Source of the DNA: Microbulbifer hainanensis
GTDB lineage: Bacteria; Pseudomonadota; Gammaproteobacteria; Pseudomonadales; Cellvibrionaceae
Reading direction: 5' to 3'
Length of the DNA stretch: 64,000 nucleotides
Assembly: GCF_014904735.1 (NCBI RefSeq)
Contig: NZ_JACZCR010000040.1
Location: 105,003-169,002 of the forward strand
Position numbers and translations under genes: made by a program. The notes under the pieces are model-generated. The model was not told the origin of the DNA, ran no database searches, and saw only the letters and a list, made by a program, of their open reading frames with translations. Of the stretch, positions 39,261 to 48,094 are shown in pieces; within the stretch, counting starts at the first letter, position 1; every line of letters starts with the position of its first letter.

Positions 39261-41483
39261 CTAAATTAGAAACTGTGCCACTTTTTCCCAGTCAAAGCGC
39301 CGGGTCTGCCGGTCGCTGAACAGTATTTCCACACGCCCATCTTCCCATTTGATCACGCGCCCGTAGCCCAGTTTACGGTGACGGATGCCGTCGCCGAGAG
39401 CGGGTTTGCGCAGTGGTGCGCGGGGAGCGTCGATTTCCGGTTGGTAGCTACAAGCCTCCAGGTAAAGCAGTGCCTGGCGCGTGATCGGAACCTGGCTGCG
39501 CAGGGTCGATGGCCGATCGCGCAGGGCGTCGCCGACAATCCCGCACAGCGGCAGCTGCATTTCCTCGAGAAACAGTGACGGTTGTTGCTGGTCATCACCC
39601 GCCGCTGGGCTGGCGGCGACTTCCGGTGCCAGCAGGTAGAGCTTCTGGCGCGGGCGGGTCATGGCCACATACATCAGGCGGCGTTCGCTCTCCACCGACG
39701 CCGGTGCGGAGAAATCCCGCTGCGGTTGATAGGGCATGTTGTGCTGGGTCAGGGACGGGATGATGACCTGGTCCCACTCCAGGCCCTTGGCCTGGTGCAT
39801 TGTCGTGATCTGTACCGCGTCAGCGGCACTCTGCTCGCCTTCCCGGTGTTGCCGCTGCAGTTCCTGCAGATGCGCCAGGGCTTCCACCGGGCGCTGTTTC
39901 AGGCGGTCGAGGTACTGGCAGAAGGCCAGAATCGTCTGCTGGCGTTCCTCTCCCTGCTGGCGGGTGAAGCTGTCGTCGCCGATACCGGTGAGGTAATCCA
40001 GCTCGCCCAGCTGGCGCCGCAGCAGTTCGCCGGCCAGGCCCCGCCAGTTTTCCATCTCCGTCAATAATTCCGCGCGCTGGCGCAGTCGCTTCACCTGCGG
40101 CTTGCTCAGTGTGTCGGGTATCAGGGCCATCAGGTTTTTGCCCCATCCGCTTTCCAGTCCGGCCAGTTCCGCACACAGGGGTTCCAGCTGCCGTCGGGCG
40201 ATGCGGATATGCGGGGCCGTCAGCCATTCGTAGAGTCCCTGCTGGCGGCGTTTGGCCGGCAGCTCTGCGAAGCGGCCCGAGGCAACATTGAGGCTCCAGA
40301 ACAGTGGGCGCAACTCGCGCCGCGACAGCACCGTGTTGCGGCTGCCGGAACGGTAGGGGATGTTCGCCGCCAGCAGTGCCAGTTCGATGGGGGCGGCCAC
40401 GGACCAGAGGCGTACGAGGATGGCGACCTGGTCGAGTGGTTGCTCCTGTTGCTGTAGTCGCCGCAGCTGATCCACCAGCCAGCGGGTTTCCTTGGCGGTC
40501 TGTACCAGCTCGATTTCCGTATGCCGTTCGTCGTCGGCGGAGACGCAGAAAATTTCCGCGCGCTCGCGGTTGTTTTCGATAAAGTGATTGGCTGCGAGCG
40601 AAAGCTTGTGGCCGTAGCGGAAAGTGCGGCTCAACTGATAGACATTTGACGGAGGGAAATCGCCGTCGAAAAGGCGTAGCAGATAAGCGGGTTTGGAGCC
40701 CCGCCATTCGTAGATGGTCTGGTCCGGATCACCGATCGCAATGACATTGCCGGACTTGCCGTAGAGCACGCGCAGCAGGAAGTGCTGTACCTCGTTGATA
40801 TCCTGGTATTCATCCACGAGGATATCTTCGTAATGGCTGCCGTACTGCTCGGCAATGCCCGGCTCCAGGCTCAGCAGAATGGCCGGGTCGTAAATCAGGT
40901 CCGCGTAAGTCACCGCACTCTGGTCGCGCCGCCACTCCTCAAACTTGCGTAACACCTTCAGAAAATAAATGTATTCATCGCCGAGCTTGAGTTCCTGGAA
41001 GGCACTCAGGTCGCCGCCGAGCATCGTCTTGGTGTAGTCGATAAAAAACTCTACCGCCTCGATTTCCGACTGTTTACGCGCGCGGATATCTTCGAGTTCC
41101 GCCCGGGGTGCACAGGCCTCGATCGCTTTCCATATCTGTAGTTGCACCGTGGACTGGGGCAGGGGGGTGAGATTGGCCGGCGCCAGGTGCCGGTTGGCAA
41201 TCATGCGCTGGTAGAGGCGGTAGCCGAGACTGTGAAAGGTATGTACGGCGGGCGCGGGACCATCCACCAGCGGTTGCAGGCGCCGTTCGAAATCCTCGCG
41301 GGCGCTGCGGTTGTACATCAGCACCAGCATCCGGTCGCTGGGAACGCCAGATTGCAGGCGGTTGCGGACATAGTGCAGCAGGGCAGTGGTCTTGCCGGAA
41401 CCGGCCACGGCGATGATCTTGGCGTGGCCGCCGGGGTGGTCGGCGATGGCCTGCTGTTCTTCCGTTAGCGCGCTCGCGTGCAT
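39261..41483 (-). CDS. UvrD/Rep-type superfamily 1 DNA helicase
   Basis: A 740-residue ATP-dependent 3'-5' helicase. Motifs in order: I AVAGSGKTTALLHY, II ILVDEYQDINEVQ, III GDPDQTIYEWRG, IV QLSRTFRYGHKLS, V TMHQAKGLEWDQVIIPS and VI LMYVAMTRPRQKLYLL. The last 45 residues (HRKLGYGRVIKWEDGRVEIL) resemble the tudor-like RNA-polymerase-binding tail of UvrD/PcrA. ATG 41483 with AGGCGG upstream is preferred to 41528. It may act in repair or transcription-coupled repair; it is not clearly uvrD or rep. Confidence 0.85.
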   Translation of the reverse strand: MHASALTEEQQAIADHPGGHAKIIAVAGSGKTTALLHYVRNRLQSGVPSDRMLVLMYNRSAREDFERRLQPLVDGPAPAVHTFHSLGYRLYQRMIANRHLAPANLTPLPQSTVQLQIWKAIEACAPRAELEDIRARKQSEIEAVEFFIDYTKTMLGGDLSAFQELKLGDEYIYFLKVLRKFEEWRRDQSAVTYADLIYDPAILLSLEPGIAEQYGSHYEDILVDEYQDINEVQHFLLRVLYGKSGNVIAIGDPDQTIYEWRGSKPAYLLRLFDGDFPPSNVYQLSRTFRYGHKLSLAANHFIENNRERAEIFCVSADDERHTEIELVQTAKETRWLVDQLRRLQQQEQPLDQVAILVRLWSVAAPIELALLAANIPYRSGSRNTVLSRRELRPLFWSLNVASGRFAELPAKRRQQGLYEWLTAPHIRIARRQLEPLCAELAGLESGWGKNLMALIPDTLSKPQVKRLRQRAELLTEMENWRGLAGELLRRQLGELDYLTGIGDDSFTRQQGEERQQTILAFCQYLDRLKQRPVEALAHLQELQRQHREGEQSAADAVQITTMHQAKGLEWDQVIIPSLTQHNMPYQPQRDFSAPASVESERRLMYVAMTRPRQKLYLLAPEVAASPAAGDDQQQPSLFLEEMQLPLCGIVGDALRDRPSTLRSQVPITRQALLYLEACSYQPEIDAPRAPLRKPALGDGIRHRKLGYGRVIKWEDGRVEILFSDRQTRRFDWEKVAQFLI

Positions 41484-41567
41484 GATACCGCCTGCCCAAA
41501 TACTGGATATTTTGCCAGTATTCGGCAATCGTGTACAAGTGGCTAATCGGGGGTGGGGGTTATCGTT

Positions 41568-43304
41568 TTAGGCGCTCTCGGCCAGCGGATCCTCGCCACC
41601 AACATTGCCGTGGCGCAATGCCAATTCGGCAATATAGGAAGACAGGAACACGCGCCCGCTCAATTCCTCCAGCAGGTGTGAGCGCCCCAGGCGGTCGAGC
41701 ACTGGGCCTTTCACCTCGGACAGGTGCAGGCGGATTTTTCGCCCGCGCAGATCGCGGTTGACCTGCTGCAGCCGCTCGAGCGCGGTGCCGTCGATACGAC
41801 TGACCGACGACAGGATCATCACCAGCTCTCGGGTGTCCGGATGGCGCTTCAGCTCGCTCAGCAATCGCTCTTCCACGGCGCTGATATTGCTGAAGAACAG
41901 GCTCTCGTCGATACGCAGGAACAGAATACCCGGCTGGGTCTCCACCGTGTGCCGCAGCACATTGCGGAAGTGCTCGGTACCGGGCACGCGTCCCACCACG
42001 GCAATATGGGGGCGGCTGCTGCGCCAGATTAGTGTGGCGAAGGATAGGCCGATACCCAGGCCGATACCTGCCTCGACGCCGAACAGCAGTACTCCGAGAA
42101 AGGTGCCGGCCATGGCGGTAGCGTCGGTGCGGTCGTAGCGCCAGTTGTGCAGAAAACCACGCAGGTCCACGAGGCTGGCGGAAGCGACGATGATGGTGGC
42201 CGCCAGCACGCTCAGGGGCAGTGCTGCAAACAGGCCGGTAATAAACAGCAGCACAAGAGCCATTAGTGCCGCAGTAATCACTCCGCTCAGTGGCGACATG
42301 GCACCGCCTTCATCGTTGATGGCGGTGCGGGCAAAGCTTCCGGTGACTGCAAAACCACCGGATAGCGCGCTGAGCAGATTGGCTGCCCCCAGCCCGCGCA
42401 ATTCTGCGTCCGCATTCAGGCGTTCGCCGCGGCGCAGTGCGATGGCGTGGGCGATGGAGAGGCTTTCGACAAAGCCCAGCAGGGCAATGATCAGCGCCGG
42501 TAATGACAGTCGGTAAATCAGGTTCCAGTCCAGTGGCGGCAGCTGCATTTTCGGCAGCCCGGCGGGAATGGGGCCGACCACGGCCATCTGACGTTCCCAG
42601 TGAAAAATTTCCGTCAGCGCAATGGCCAGCAGTACTACCAACATTGGCGCCAGGCGCGCCAGCAAATTCGCCATGTGTTCACCGAGCCCCAACTTGTGCA
42701 GTAGCGGCGCCAGGGTGAGCTTGGCCGTCACCAGTATCAGCACTGCGCCAAGGCCTACTGCTGCAGTCTGCGGCGCTATTGCCGGCAGGTGTTCAACGGT
42801 GCTGATAAACAGTTGCAGGGCGGTGTGGCCGTCACTGCCGATCCCCAGCAGCGGGCTGAGCTGGCCGACGATGATCAGGATGGCGGCGCCGGATACAAAG
42901 CCGTGGATGACCGGGTGGCTGAGAAGGTTGGCGAGCGCGCCGAGCCTCAGCATGCCCATGATCACCAGGAAGATACCGCTCAGGGCCGCGAGCAGGATCG
43001 CACCAACGATATATTCCGCGCTGCCGGGTGCGGCTATCGGCGCCAGTGCCGATGCGGTCATCAGAGCCAGAATGGCGACGGGGCCCACCGACAGTACCGG
43101 GCTGGAACCGAACAGCGCATAACCCAGCAGCGGCAGCAGGCTGGCGTAGAGACCGATATGGGGAGGCAGGCCCGCCAGTGCCGCGTAGGCGAGGGCCTGT
43201 GGCACCAGCATCATGGTGGCAACCAGGGCGGCGATTGCATCACCCGCCAGCCAGTGGCGCTGATAGCCCTCTAACCAATGGGGAATGAATTTGCTCAGTC
43301 GCAT
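41568..43304 (-). CDS. SulP-family anion transporter with STAS domain
   Basis: A 578-residue protein. The SulP membrane domain has about 10-14 segments, beginning GDAIAALVATMMLVPQALAYA, the family signature. A cytoplasmic STAS domain (about 440-555) has LFFSNISAVEERLL and SSVSRIDGTALERLQ. SulP proteins move sulfate, bicarbonate or other anions. It lies at the end of the minus-strand sulfur gene run, 173 bases past yedE. The start is uncertain: ATG 43304 lacks a good Shine-Dalgarno, and GTG 43340 is an alternative. Confidence 0.88.
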   Translation of the reverse strand: MRLSKFIPHWLEGYQRHWLAGDAIAALVATMMLVPQALAYAALAGLPPHIGLYASLLPLLGYALFGSSPVLSVGPVAILALMTASALAPIAAPGSAEYIVGAILLAALSGIFLVIMGMLRLGALANLLSHPVIHGFVSGAAILIIVGQLSPLLGIGSDGHTALQLFISTVEHLPAIAPQTAAVGLGAVLILVTAKLTLAPLLHKLGLGEHMANLLARLAPMLVVLLAIALTEIFHWERQMAVVGPIPAGLPKMQLPPLDWNLIYRLSLPALIIALLGFVESLSIAHAIALRRGERLNADAELRGLGAANLLSALSGGFAVTGSFARTAINDEGGAMSPLSGVITAALMALVLLFITGLFAALPLSVLAATIIVASASLVDLRGFLHNWRYDRTDATAMAGTFLGVLLFGVEAGIGLGIGLSFATLIWRSSRPHIAVVGRVPGTEHFRNVLRHTVETQPGILFLRIDESLFFSNISAVEERLLSELKRHPDTRELVMILSSVSRIDGTALERLQQVNRDLRGRKIRLHLSEVKGPVLDRLGRSHLLEELSGRVFLSSYIAELALRHGNVGGEDPLAESA

Positions 43305-43431
43305 GGCTGCAATTATTCCATGATCGCGGCGCCCGCTCACAGCGGCTTTGAAAAGATAGTCGGGTTTTGAGGCCCTTTCCGTTGCGGGTGGGCTCTATCG
43401 AAAAGCGGTTGGGTGAGGGTGTACAGAAGAG

Positions 43432-43461
43432 CGCGATCGGCAACCCGGGTTGCCGATCGCG
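43432..43461. repeat. 30-bp perfect palindrome
   Basis: CGCGATCGGCAACCC joined directly to its exact reverse complement. It lies 17 bases after the yedE-like stop on the minus strand, before the SulP gene. It may act as a transcript-end hairpin or a protein-binding site. There is no T tract. Confidence 0.8.
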
Positions 43462-43477
43462 ATTGGAGCTTTGGAAA

Positions 43478-43924
43478 TTAACTCTGGGCGCCGCTCTGGG
43501 TCGTTTGCGCGCGGCGCTGGGTGAGCTGGAACAGGATCATTCCCACCAGCATTGCCACAGTGAAAATCAGGGCCTTGGGCTCGCCTGCACCGGTGGCAAC
43601 CACCGCCGGGCCGGGGCAGAAGCCGGCCAGTCCCCAGCCCATGCCAAACAACAGGCTGCCGACAACCAGGGGGCGATCGATATCGCGCCGTGTCGGCATC
43701 TGAATCTGGTCGCCAAGCAGGGTGCGGCCGCGACGTCCGGCGATAAAGAACACCGGCAGGCCCACGGCAATGGCGCCGCCCATCACCAGTGCCAGGGATG
43801 GATCCCAGGCGCCGAGCAGGTCGAGGAAGCCCAGTACTTTCTCGGGGTTGGCCATACCGGACAACAGCAGCCCGAGGCCGAACAGCAGGCCGGAAACCAG
43901 GGCGGTAACAGTGGTTTTGTTCAT
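43478..43924 (-). CDS. YeeE/YedE-family half transporter (DUF6691)
   Basis: A 148-residue protein with four to five hydrophobic segments. The conserved [15 protein letters not shown] holds Cys103, the thiol expected to relay sulfur species through TsuA/YeeE-type permeases. It is the second half of a split transporter whose first half is encoded four bases upstream. ATG 43924 follows GGGAG at good distance. Such pairs (PmpA/PmpB) are recurrent in BigR-controlled sulfide-detoxification operons. Confidence 0.85.
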   Translation of the reverse strand: MNKTTVTALVSGLLFGLGLLLSGMANPEKVLGFLDLLGAWDPSLALVMGGAIAVGLPVFFIAGRRGRTLLGDQIQMPTRRDIDRPLVVGSLLFGMGWGLAGFCPGPAVVATGAGEPKALIFTVAMLVGMILFQLTQRRAQTTQSGAQS

Positions 43925-43928
43925 TGGT

Positions 43929-44363
43929 TCAGGCTCCCAGCAAATGGCGGACGACAAACACGGTGATAAAACCCGCGGCCATAAAGGTCAGTGTGGCGAC
44001 CAGCGAGCGCGGTGAAAGGCGCGACAGACCACAGACCCCATGGCCGCTGGTGCAGCCGGAACCGTAGCGGGTGCCGATGCCGACCAGCAGGCCGGCGGCG
44101 ACCAGCACCGGATAGCCGGCGTCGATGTGGATTGGCGGCAGGGCGTGAACCAGCATCCACAGAGCCGGACCGACCAGCAGCCCGATAGTGAATGCCAGGC
44201 GCCAGGCGGTCTCGCCCGGTGCGCGAAACAGCAGTCCGCCGAGAATGCCGGAGATGCCGGCGATGCGGCCATTCAGCAACAGCAGCACGGCGGTTGCCAG
44301 GCCGATCAGGGCCCCGCCGGCGAGGGCGGTGTAGGGGGTAAATGCATTCCAGTCGATGGTCAT
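43929..44363 (-). CDS. YeeE/YedE-family half transporter
   Basis: A 144-residue membrane protein with about four segments. It carries the signature [13 protein letters not shown], with Cys104 and Cys111, typical of YeeE/TsuA sulfur permeases. Together with the downstream half it should form one thiosulfate- or sulfane-sulfur-conducting unit in the inner membrane. It starts nine bases after the bigR-like stop, so the genes are one operon. Confidence 0.85.
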   Translation of the reverse strand: MTIDWNAFTPYTALAGGALIGLATAVLLLLNGRIAGISGILGGLLFRAPGETAWRLAFTIGLLVGPALWMLVHALPPIHIDAGYPVLVAAGLLVGIGTRYGSGCTSGHGVCGLSRLSPRSLVATLTFMAAGFITVFVVRHLLGA

Positions 44364-44372
44364 TTGGGGTCG

Positions 44373-44687
44373 TTACTCCGCACAGTACAGTTGGTAAAGG
44401 GTCTGCAGCAGGGCCAGTACGCGTTGGTCTGCCACACGATAGTAGATGTTCTTGCCCTCGCGACGCGTGGCCACCAGGCCCTCGCGGCGCAGCACGCCGA
44501 GCTGCTGTGACAGGCTTGGCTGCCGGATATCCAGTCGCGTCTCCAGCTCACTGACACAGAGTTCTTCCTGGCTCAGCTGGCACAGCAGCAGCAACCGGTC
44601 GGGATTGCCGAGAGAGCGCAGCATCATCGACGCGTCGCCGGCCGAGGCGCGCATCTTGTCGAGGCTGATCTCAGTTGTGTCGGGCAT
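44373..44687 (-). CDS. ArsR-family persulfide sensor (BigR/SqrR type)
   Basis: A 104-residue winged-helix repressor. The recognition region is TRLDIRQPSLSQQLGVLRREGL, with the wing RREGKNIYYRV. Cys36 (LLLLCQL) and Cys102 (third residue from the end, LYCAE) are 66 residues apart, the same spacing as the sensing pair of SqrR (41/107) and BigR (42/108). Those cysteines form a tetrasulfide bridge with sulfane sulfur, releasing DNA. Cys44 is an extra third cysteine. The neighbours fit the role. Confidence 0.88.
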   Translation of the reverse strand: MPDTTEISLDKMRASAGDASMMLRSLGNPDRLLLLCQLSQEELCVSELETRLDIRQPSLSQQLGVLRREGLVATRREGKNIYYRVADQRVLALLQTLYQLYCAE

Positions 44688-44702
44688 GGTGTCCTCACTA
44701 TG

Positions 44703-44762
44703 AGGTTAATTTACTCAAATACATTATATTGATTTATATATTGTTAGCAAGTATATTGTTGC
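44703..44762. promoter_or_regulatory. AT-rich divergent control region with TATATTG repeats
   Basis: The 113-base spacer between the persulfide sensor and the dioxygenase gene has TATATTG at 44725, 44737 and 44752. The last two extend to TATATTGTT. The stretch is strikingly AT-rich against GC-rich surroundings and is the probable operator of the repressor and of both divergent promoters. Confidence 0.55.
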
Positions 44763-44800
44763 TGAACAGATTTTTAGGAATAGATAGGAGAGAGCCTGCG

Positions 44801-45679
44801 ATGTCAGCCAACAAGCCTATTGCCCATGTGCAGCCCTTCCTGGATCGGGATACCGAGACTTGGAGTTATGTGGTCTACGACCACGCGGGCGGTACTGCTG
44901 CGGTGATCGATGCAGTACTCAATTTTGATGCCGCTTCCGGACACACCTCGACCGAGGGGGCCGAGGCCATCATTGAGTTCCTGCATGGGGAAAACCTGTC
45001 GGTGGAGTGGGTTCTCGAGACCCACGCCCACGCCGATCACCTCTCGGCGGCGCCGTTCATCCGCGAGCAGGTCGGCGGCAAGATTGCCATTGGCGACCAT
45101 ATCCGCCAGGTGCAGACGATCTTCCGCGATGTGTTCAACCTGGAAAAAGAGTTCCTGGTTGACGGCAGTCAGTTCGATCACCTGTTCCACGACGGTGATA
45201 CCTTCAAGATCGGTGATCTGGAAGCACAGGTCATTTACGCCCCGGGCCACACACCGGCGGATATGGCCTGGCTGATCGGCGACGCCCTGTTTGTCGGTGA
45301 CACGCTGTTTATGCCCGATGTGGGCAGCGCGCGCTGCGACTTCCCGGGCGGAGATGCCTCCACCCTGTACCGTTCGGCGCAGAAGCTGCTGGCGCTACCG
45401 GAGGACACGCGCATGTTCATGTGCCACGACTATCCGCCCAACGGCGAGCGCGAACACCTGTGTGAGACCTCCGTGGGTGAGCAGAAACGCAGCAATATCC
45501 ATTTGCACGAAGGCGTGAGTGAGGCAGATTTCGTCGAGATGCGCAGCAAGCGCGATGCCACCCTGGCGATGCCGCGGCTGATCATTCCGTCAGTCCAGGT
45601 CAATGTCCGCGCCGGGCAGATGCCGCCGGCGGAAGACAACGGAACCGTTTACCTGAAAGTGCCGATTAACAAACTGTAA
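44801..45679 (+). CDS. Persulfide dioxygenase (ETHE1/Blh-type metallo-beta-lactamase fold)
   Basis: A 292-residue mononuclear iron enzyme predicted to oxidise glutathione persulfide to sulfite and glutathione. The metal motif is THAHADHLSAAP (about 75-86), followed by YAPGHTPADMAWL and GDTLFMPDVGSARCDFPGG, all ETHE1-like. MFMCHDYPP is the third metal region. ATG 44801 with GGAGAGAG is chosen; the in-frame extension to 44675 crosses the AT-rich operator. It is divergent from the sensor gene. No rhodanese domain is fused. Confidence 0.9.
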   Translation: MSANKPIAHVQPFLDRDTETWSYVVYDHAGGTAAVIDAVLNFDAASGHTSTEGAEAIIEFLHGENLSVEWVLETHAHADHLSAAPFIREQVGGKIAIGDHIRQVQTIFRDVFNLEKEFLVDGSQFDHLFHDGDTFKIGDLEAQVIYAPGHTPADMAWLIGDALFVGDTLFMPDVGSARCDFPGGDASTLYRSAQKLLALPEDTRMFMCHDYPPNGEREHLCETSVGEQKRSNIHLHEGVSEADFVEMRSKRDATLAMPRLIIPSVQVNVRAGQMPPAEDNGTVYLKVPINKL

Positions 45680-45712
45680 TTGGCGCCGCCTGGCGGCGCC
45701 TGCGAGGTAACA

Positions 45713-46129
45713 ATGAACCGTAAACAACTGGATCAACAGGTCAGTGTCTCGGAGCAGCTCAGCTGCGAGGCGATTGCTTTGCTGGCTGATGCCGGCATTG
45801 AGGTACTTGTATGTAATCGCCCTGAAGGCGAGACAGAAGACCAGCCGTCCAATGCCGAAATGCAGACCGCGGCGGCGGAGCACGGCCTGGAATTTGTCGC
45901 AATCCCGTTTCCGAGTGGGCAGATGACGCCGGAACACTGCCGGCAGTTCGCCGAACTTTTGGCGGGAGGAAAGCAGGTGCACGCCTACTGTCGCACCGGC
46001 AACCGCTCCAGCAACCTGTGGGCAGGGGCGCGCGCTCTCTCCGGCGCAGACAAGAAAGTTCTGCTGCAAAGTGCCCGCACGGCGGGTTTTGACGTGAGCG
46101 GCGTAGTGGCCGCGTTTGCTGCAGAGTAA
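45713..46129 (+). CDS. DUF442/TIGR01244 sulfurtransferase or phosphatase-like protein
   Basis: A 138-residue protein with the dual-specificity-phosphatase fold. The P-loop HAYCRTGNRSSNLW places the nucleophile at Cys93. In the Blh proteins of plant-associated bacteria this domain is fused in front of the persulfide dioxygenase; here it is a separate gene 33 bases downstream. It is thought to transfer sulfur rather than remove phosphate, but this is unproven. ATG 45713 with GAGGTAAC is chosen. Confidence 0.85.
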   Translation: MNRKQLDQQVSVSEQLSCEAIALLADAGIEVLVCNRPEGETEDQPSNAEMQTAAAEHGLEFVAIPFPSGQMTPEHCRQFAELLAGGKQVHAYCRTGNRSSNLWAGARALSGADKKVLLQSARTAGFDVSGVVAAFAAE

Positions 46130-46251
46130 CTGTGCGATAGGCACAGGCATCCCTGAAAGCCATAGCGAACCGGTGGCTGGTGTTGGCCGCCGGGCGCTTG
46201 CGAGCACGAGTGCGGTTGATTTTTAGTGTTGCCCTAACGGTATTAATAAAT

Positions 46252-47988
46252 ATGCGTGCACTTCAGAGTTATTTGCCCGTTTTCAGCTGGATCGGGCAGT
46301 ACAGCCGGCAGGCGCTGAGCCGCGACCTGCTGGCGGCGGCCATCGTGACCATCATGCTGATTCCCCAGTCGCTGGCCTATGCGCTGCTGGCGGGCCTGCC
46401 GGCCCAGGTCGGCCTCTACGCGAGTATCGTGCCGCTGGCCGTTTACGCGCTGTTCGGCACCAGCCGCACCCTGTCGGTGGGGCCGGTTGCCGTCGCGTCG
46501 CTGATGAGTGCCACCGCACTCGGCGAAGTGGCAGCACAGGGCACCACCGACTACTTGCTGGCCGCCGCAGTGCTCGCCACACTTTCGGGCGCGTTTCTCG
46601 CATTGCTGGGTATATTGCGACTGGGTTTCCTGGCGAATTTTCTTTCGCACCCGGTGATTTCCGGATTCATTACTGCATCGGGACTGTTGATCGCTTTCAG
46701 TCAGCTGAAGCACCTGTTTGGTGTCAGCGCCGGCGGCCATAACCTGCCGCAGATTATCGGGTCGCTTGTCAGCCACCTGCACCATATCAATGTCTACGCG
46801 CTGGTTACGGGTAGCGCGGTCATCGCATTTCTTTACTGGTCGCGCGGCGGCGCCGGGCGATTGCTGCAGCGTCTGTCCGTGCCCGCCCATACCGCCGGGC
46901 TGTTGTCTAAGGCCGCACCGGTGGTGGGGGTGATCGCCACTATCATCGTTGCAATTGCCTTTAACTTCGAGGGCAAGCAGGTGGCACTGGTGGGCGCAAT
47001 ACCATCGGGATTGCCGAGCCTGCATCTGCCGCATTTTTCCTGGGATCTGGTGCGCGCGTTGACGGTACCGGCGATTATGATTTCTATCATCGGTTACGTG
47101 GAATCGGTCTCCGTGGGCAAGACGCTGGCGGCGAAGCGGCGCCAGAAAATCGACGTGAACCAGGAGTTGATCGGACTCGGTGCCGCCAATATCGGCTCGG
47201 GCCTGTCCGGCGCCTTTCCGGTGACCGGCGGCTTCTCTCGCTCAGTGGTCAACTTCGATGCGGGTGCCGAGACGCAGCTCGCCAGTGTCTTTACCGCGGT
47301 GGGTATCGCGCTGGCCTCGGTATTCCTGACCCCGTTTCTGTACTACCTGCCGAAGGCGACGCTGGCCGCAACCATCGTCGTGGCGGTACTGTCGCTGGTG
47401 GACTTCTCGATCCTGCGCAAGACCTGGCGTTTTTCCAAGAGCGATTTCCTCGCTGTGACCATCACCATCGCGGTTACCCTGCTGTTTGGTGTCGAGGCGG
47501 GTGTCTCCTGTGGTGTCGCAGCGTCGATTGCACTCTTCCTGTACCGTACTTCGCGCCCACATATTGCCGAGGTTGGATTGGTCGAGGGCACGGAGCATTT
47601 CCGCAACGTAAAACGCCATGAAGTCGTGACCGATCCACAGATACTGACGATCCGTGTGGACGAGAGCCTGATGTTTTCCAACGCGGGTTATCTGGAAGAT
47701 CGCGTCTACGGGGATCTCGCCGCAAACCGCCGGGTAAAACATGTGATCCTGATGTGCAGTGCGATCAATGAAATCGACTGGAGTGCCCTGGAAGTTCTGG
47801 AAGCGATCAATGAGCGCCTGGCGGAGCAGGGGATGCAGTTGCACCTGTCCGAGGTTAAGGGGCCGGTGATGGATCGACTGCAGAGTACCGGCTTCCTGCA
47901 GCATCTGTCGGGCAAGGTGTACCTGTCGCAATACCGGGCGTTTGTCGACAACCGGAGTACGGATACTGCTCAGACGGTCGCAGCGTAG
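46252..47988 (+). CDS. SulP-family anion transporter with STAS domain (second copy)
   Basis: A 578-residue protein, the same length as the SulP on the other side of the cluster. The membrane part begins RDLLAAAIVTIMLIPQSLAYALLAG, and the STAS domain (about 430-550) has LMFSNAGYLEDRV and SAINEIDWSALEVLEAI. It lies 122 bases after the DUF442 gene and is probably co-transcribed. Sulfite or sulfate export after persulfide oxidation is a sensible guess. ATG 46252 removes a weakly supported 24-residue extension. Confidence 0.88.
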   Translation: MRALQSYLPVFSWIGQYSRQALSRDLLAAAIVTIMLIPQSLAYALLAGLPAQVGLYASIVPLAVYALFGTSRTLSVGPVAVASLMSATALGEVAAQGTTDYLLAAAVLATLSGAFLALLGILRLGFLANFLSHPVISGFITASGLLIAFSQLKHLFGVSAGGHNLPQIIGSLVSHLHHINVYALVTGSAVIAFLYWSRGGAGRLLQRLSVPAHTAGLLSKAAPVVGVIATIIVAIAFNFEGKQVALVGAIPSGLPSLHLPHFSWDLVRALTVPAIMISIIGYVESVSVGKTLAAKRRQKIDVNQELIGLGAANIGSGLSGAFPVTGGFSRSVVNFDAGAETQLASVFTAVGIALASVFLTPFLYYLPKATLAATIVVAVLSLVDFSILRKTWRFSKSDFLAVTITIAVTLLFGVEAGVSCGVAASIALFLYRTSRPHIAEVGLVEGTEHFRNVKRHEVVTDPQILTIRVDESLMFSNAGYLEDRVYGDLAANRRVKHVILMCSAINEIDWSALEVLEAINERLAEQGMQLHLSEVKGPVMDRLQSTGFLQHLSGKVYLSQYRAFVDNRSTDTAQTVAA

Positions 47989-48036
47989 GGACGGTAATGC
48001 CCTCGCTTCTCTCTTAGGAATATTCCAATAGAAAAA

Positions 48037-48074
48037 ATGCGGCGGCGGACACTCGGAGTGTTGCGCCGCCGCAT
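48037..48074 (-). terminator. Terminator of the GH16 gene (convergent with SulP)
   Basis: ATGCGGCGGCG pairs with CGCCGCCGCAT, enclosing ACACTC/GAGTGT. On the minus strand a run of six T residues follows. Confidence 0.8.
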
Positions 48075-48094
48075 CGATCTAAGCGACTACCGGA

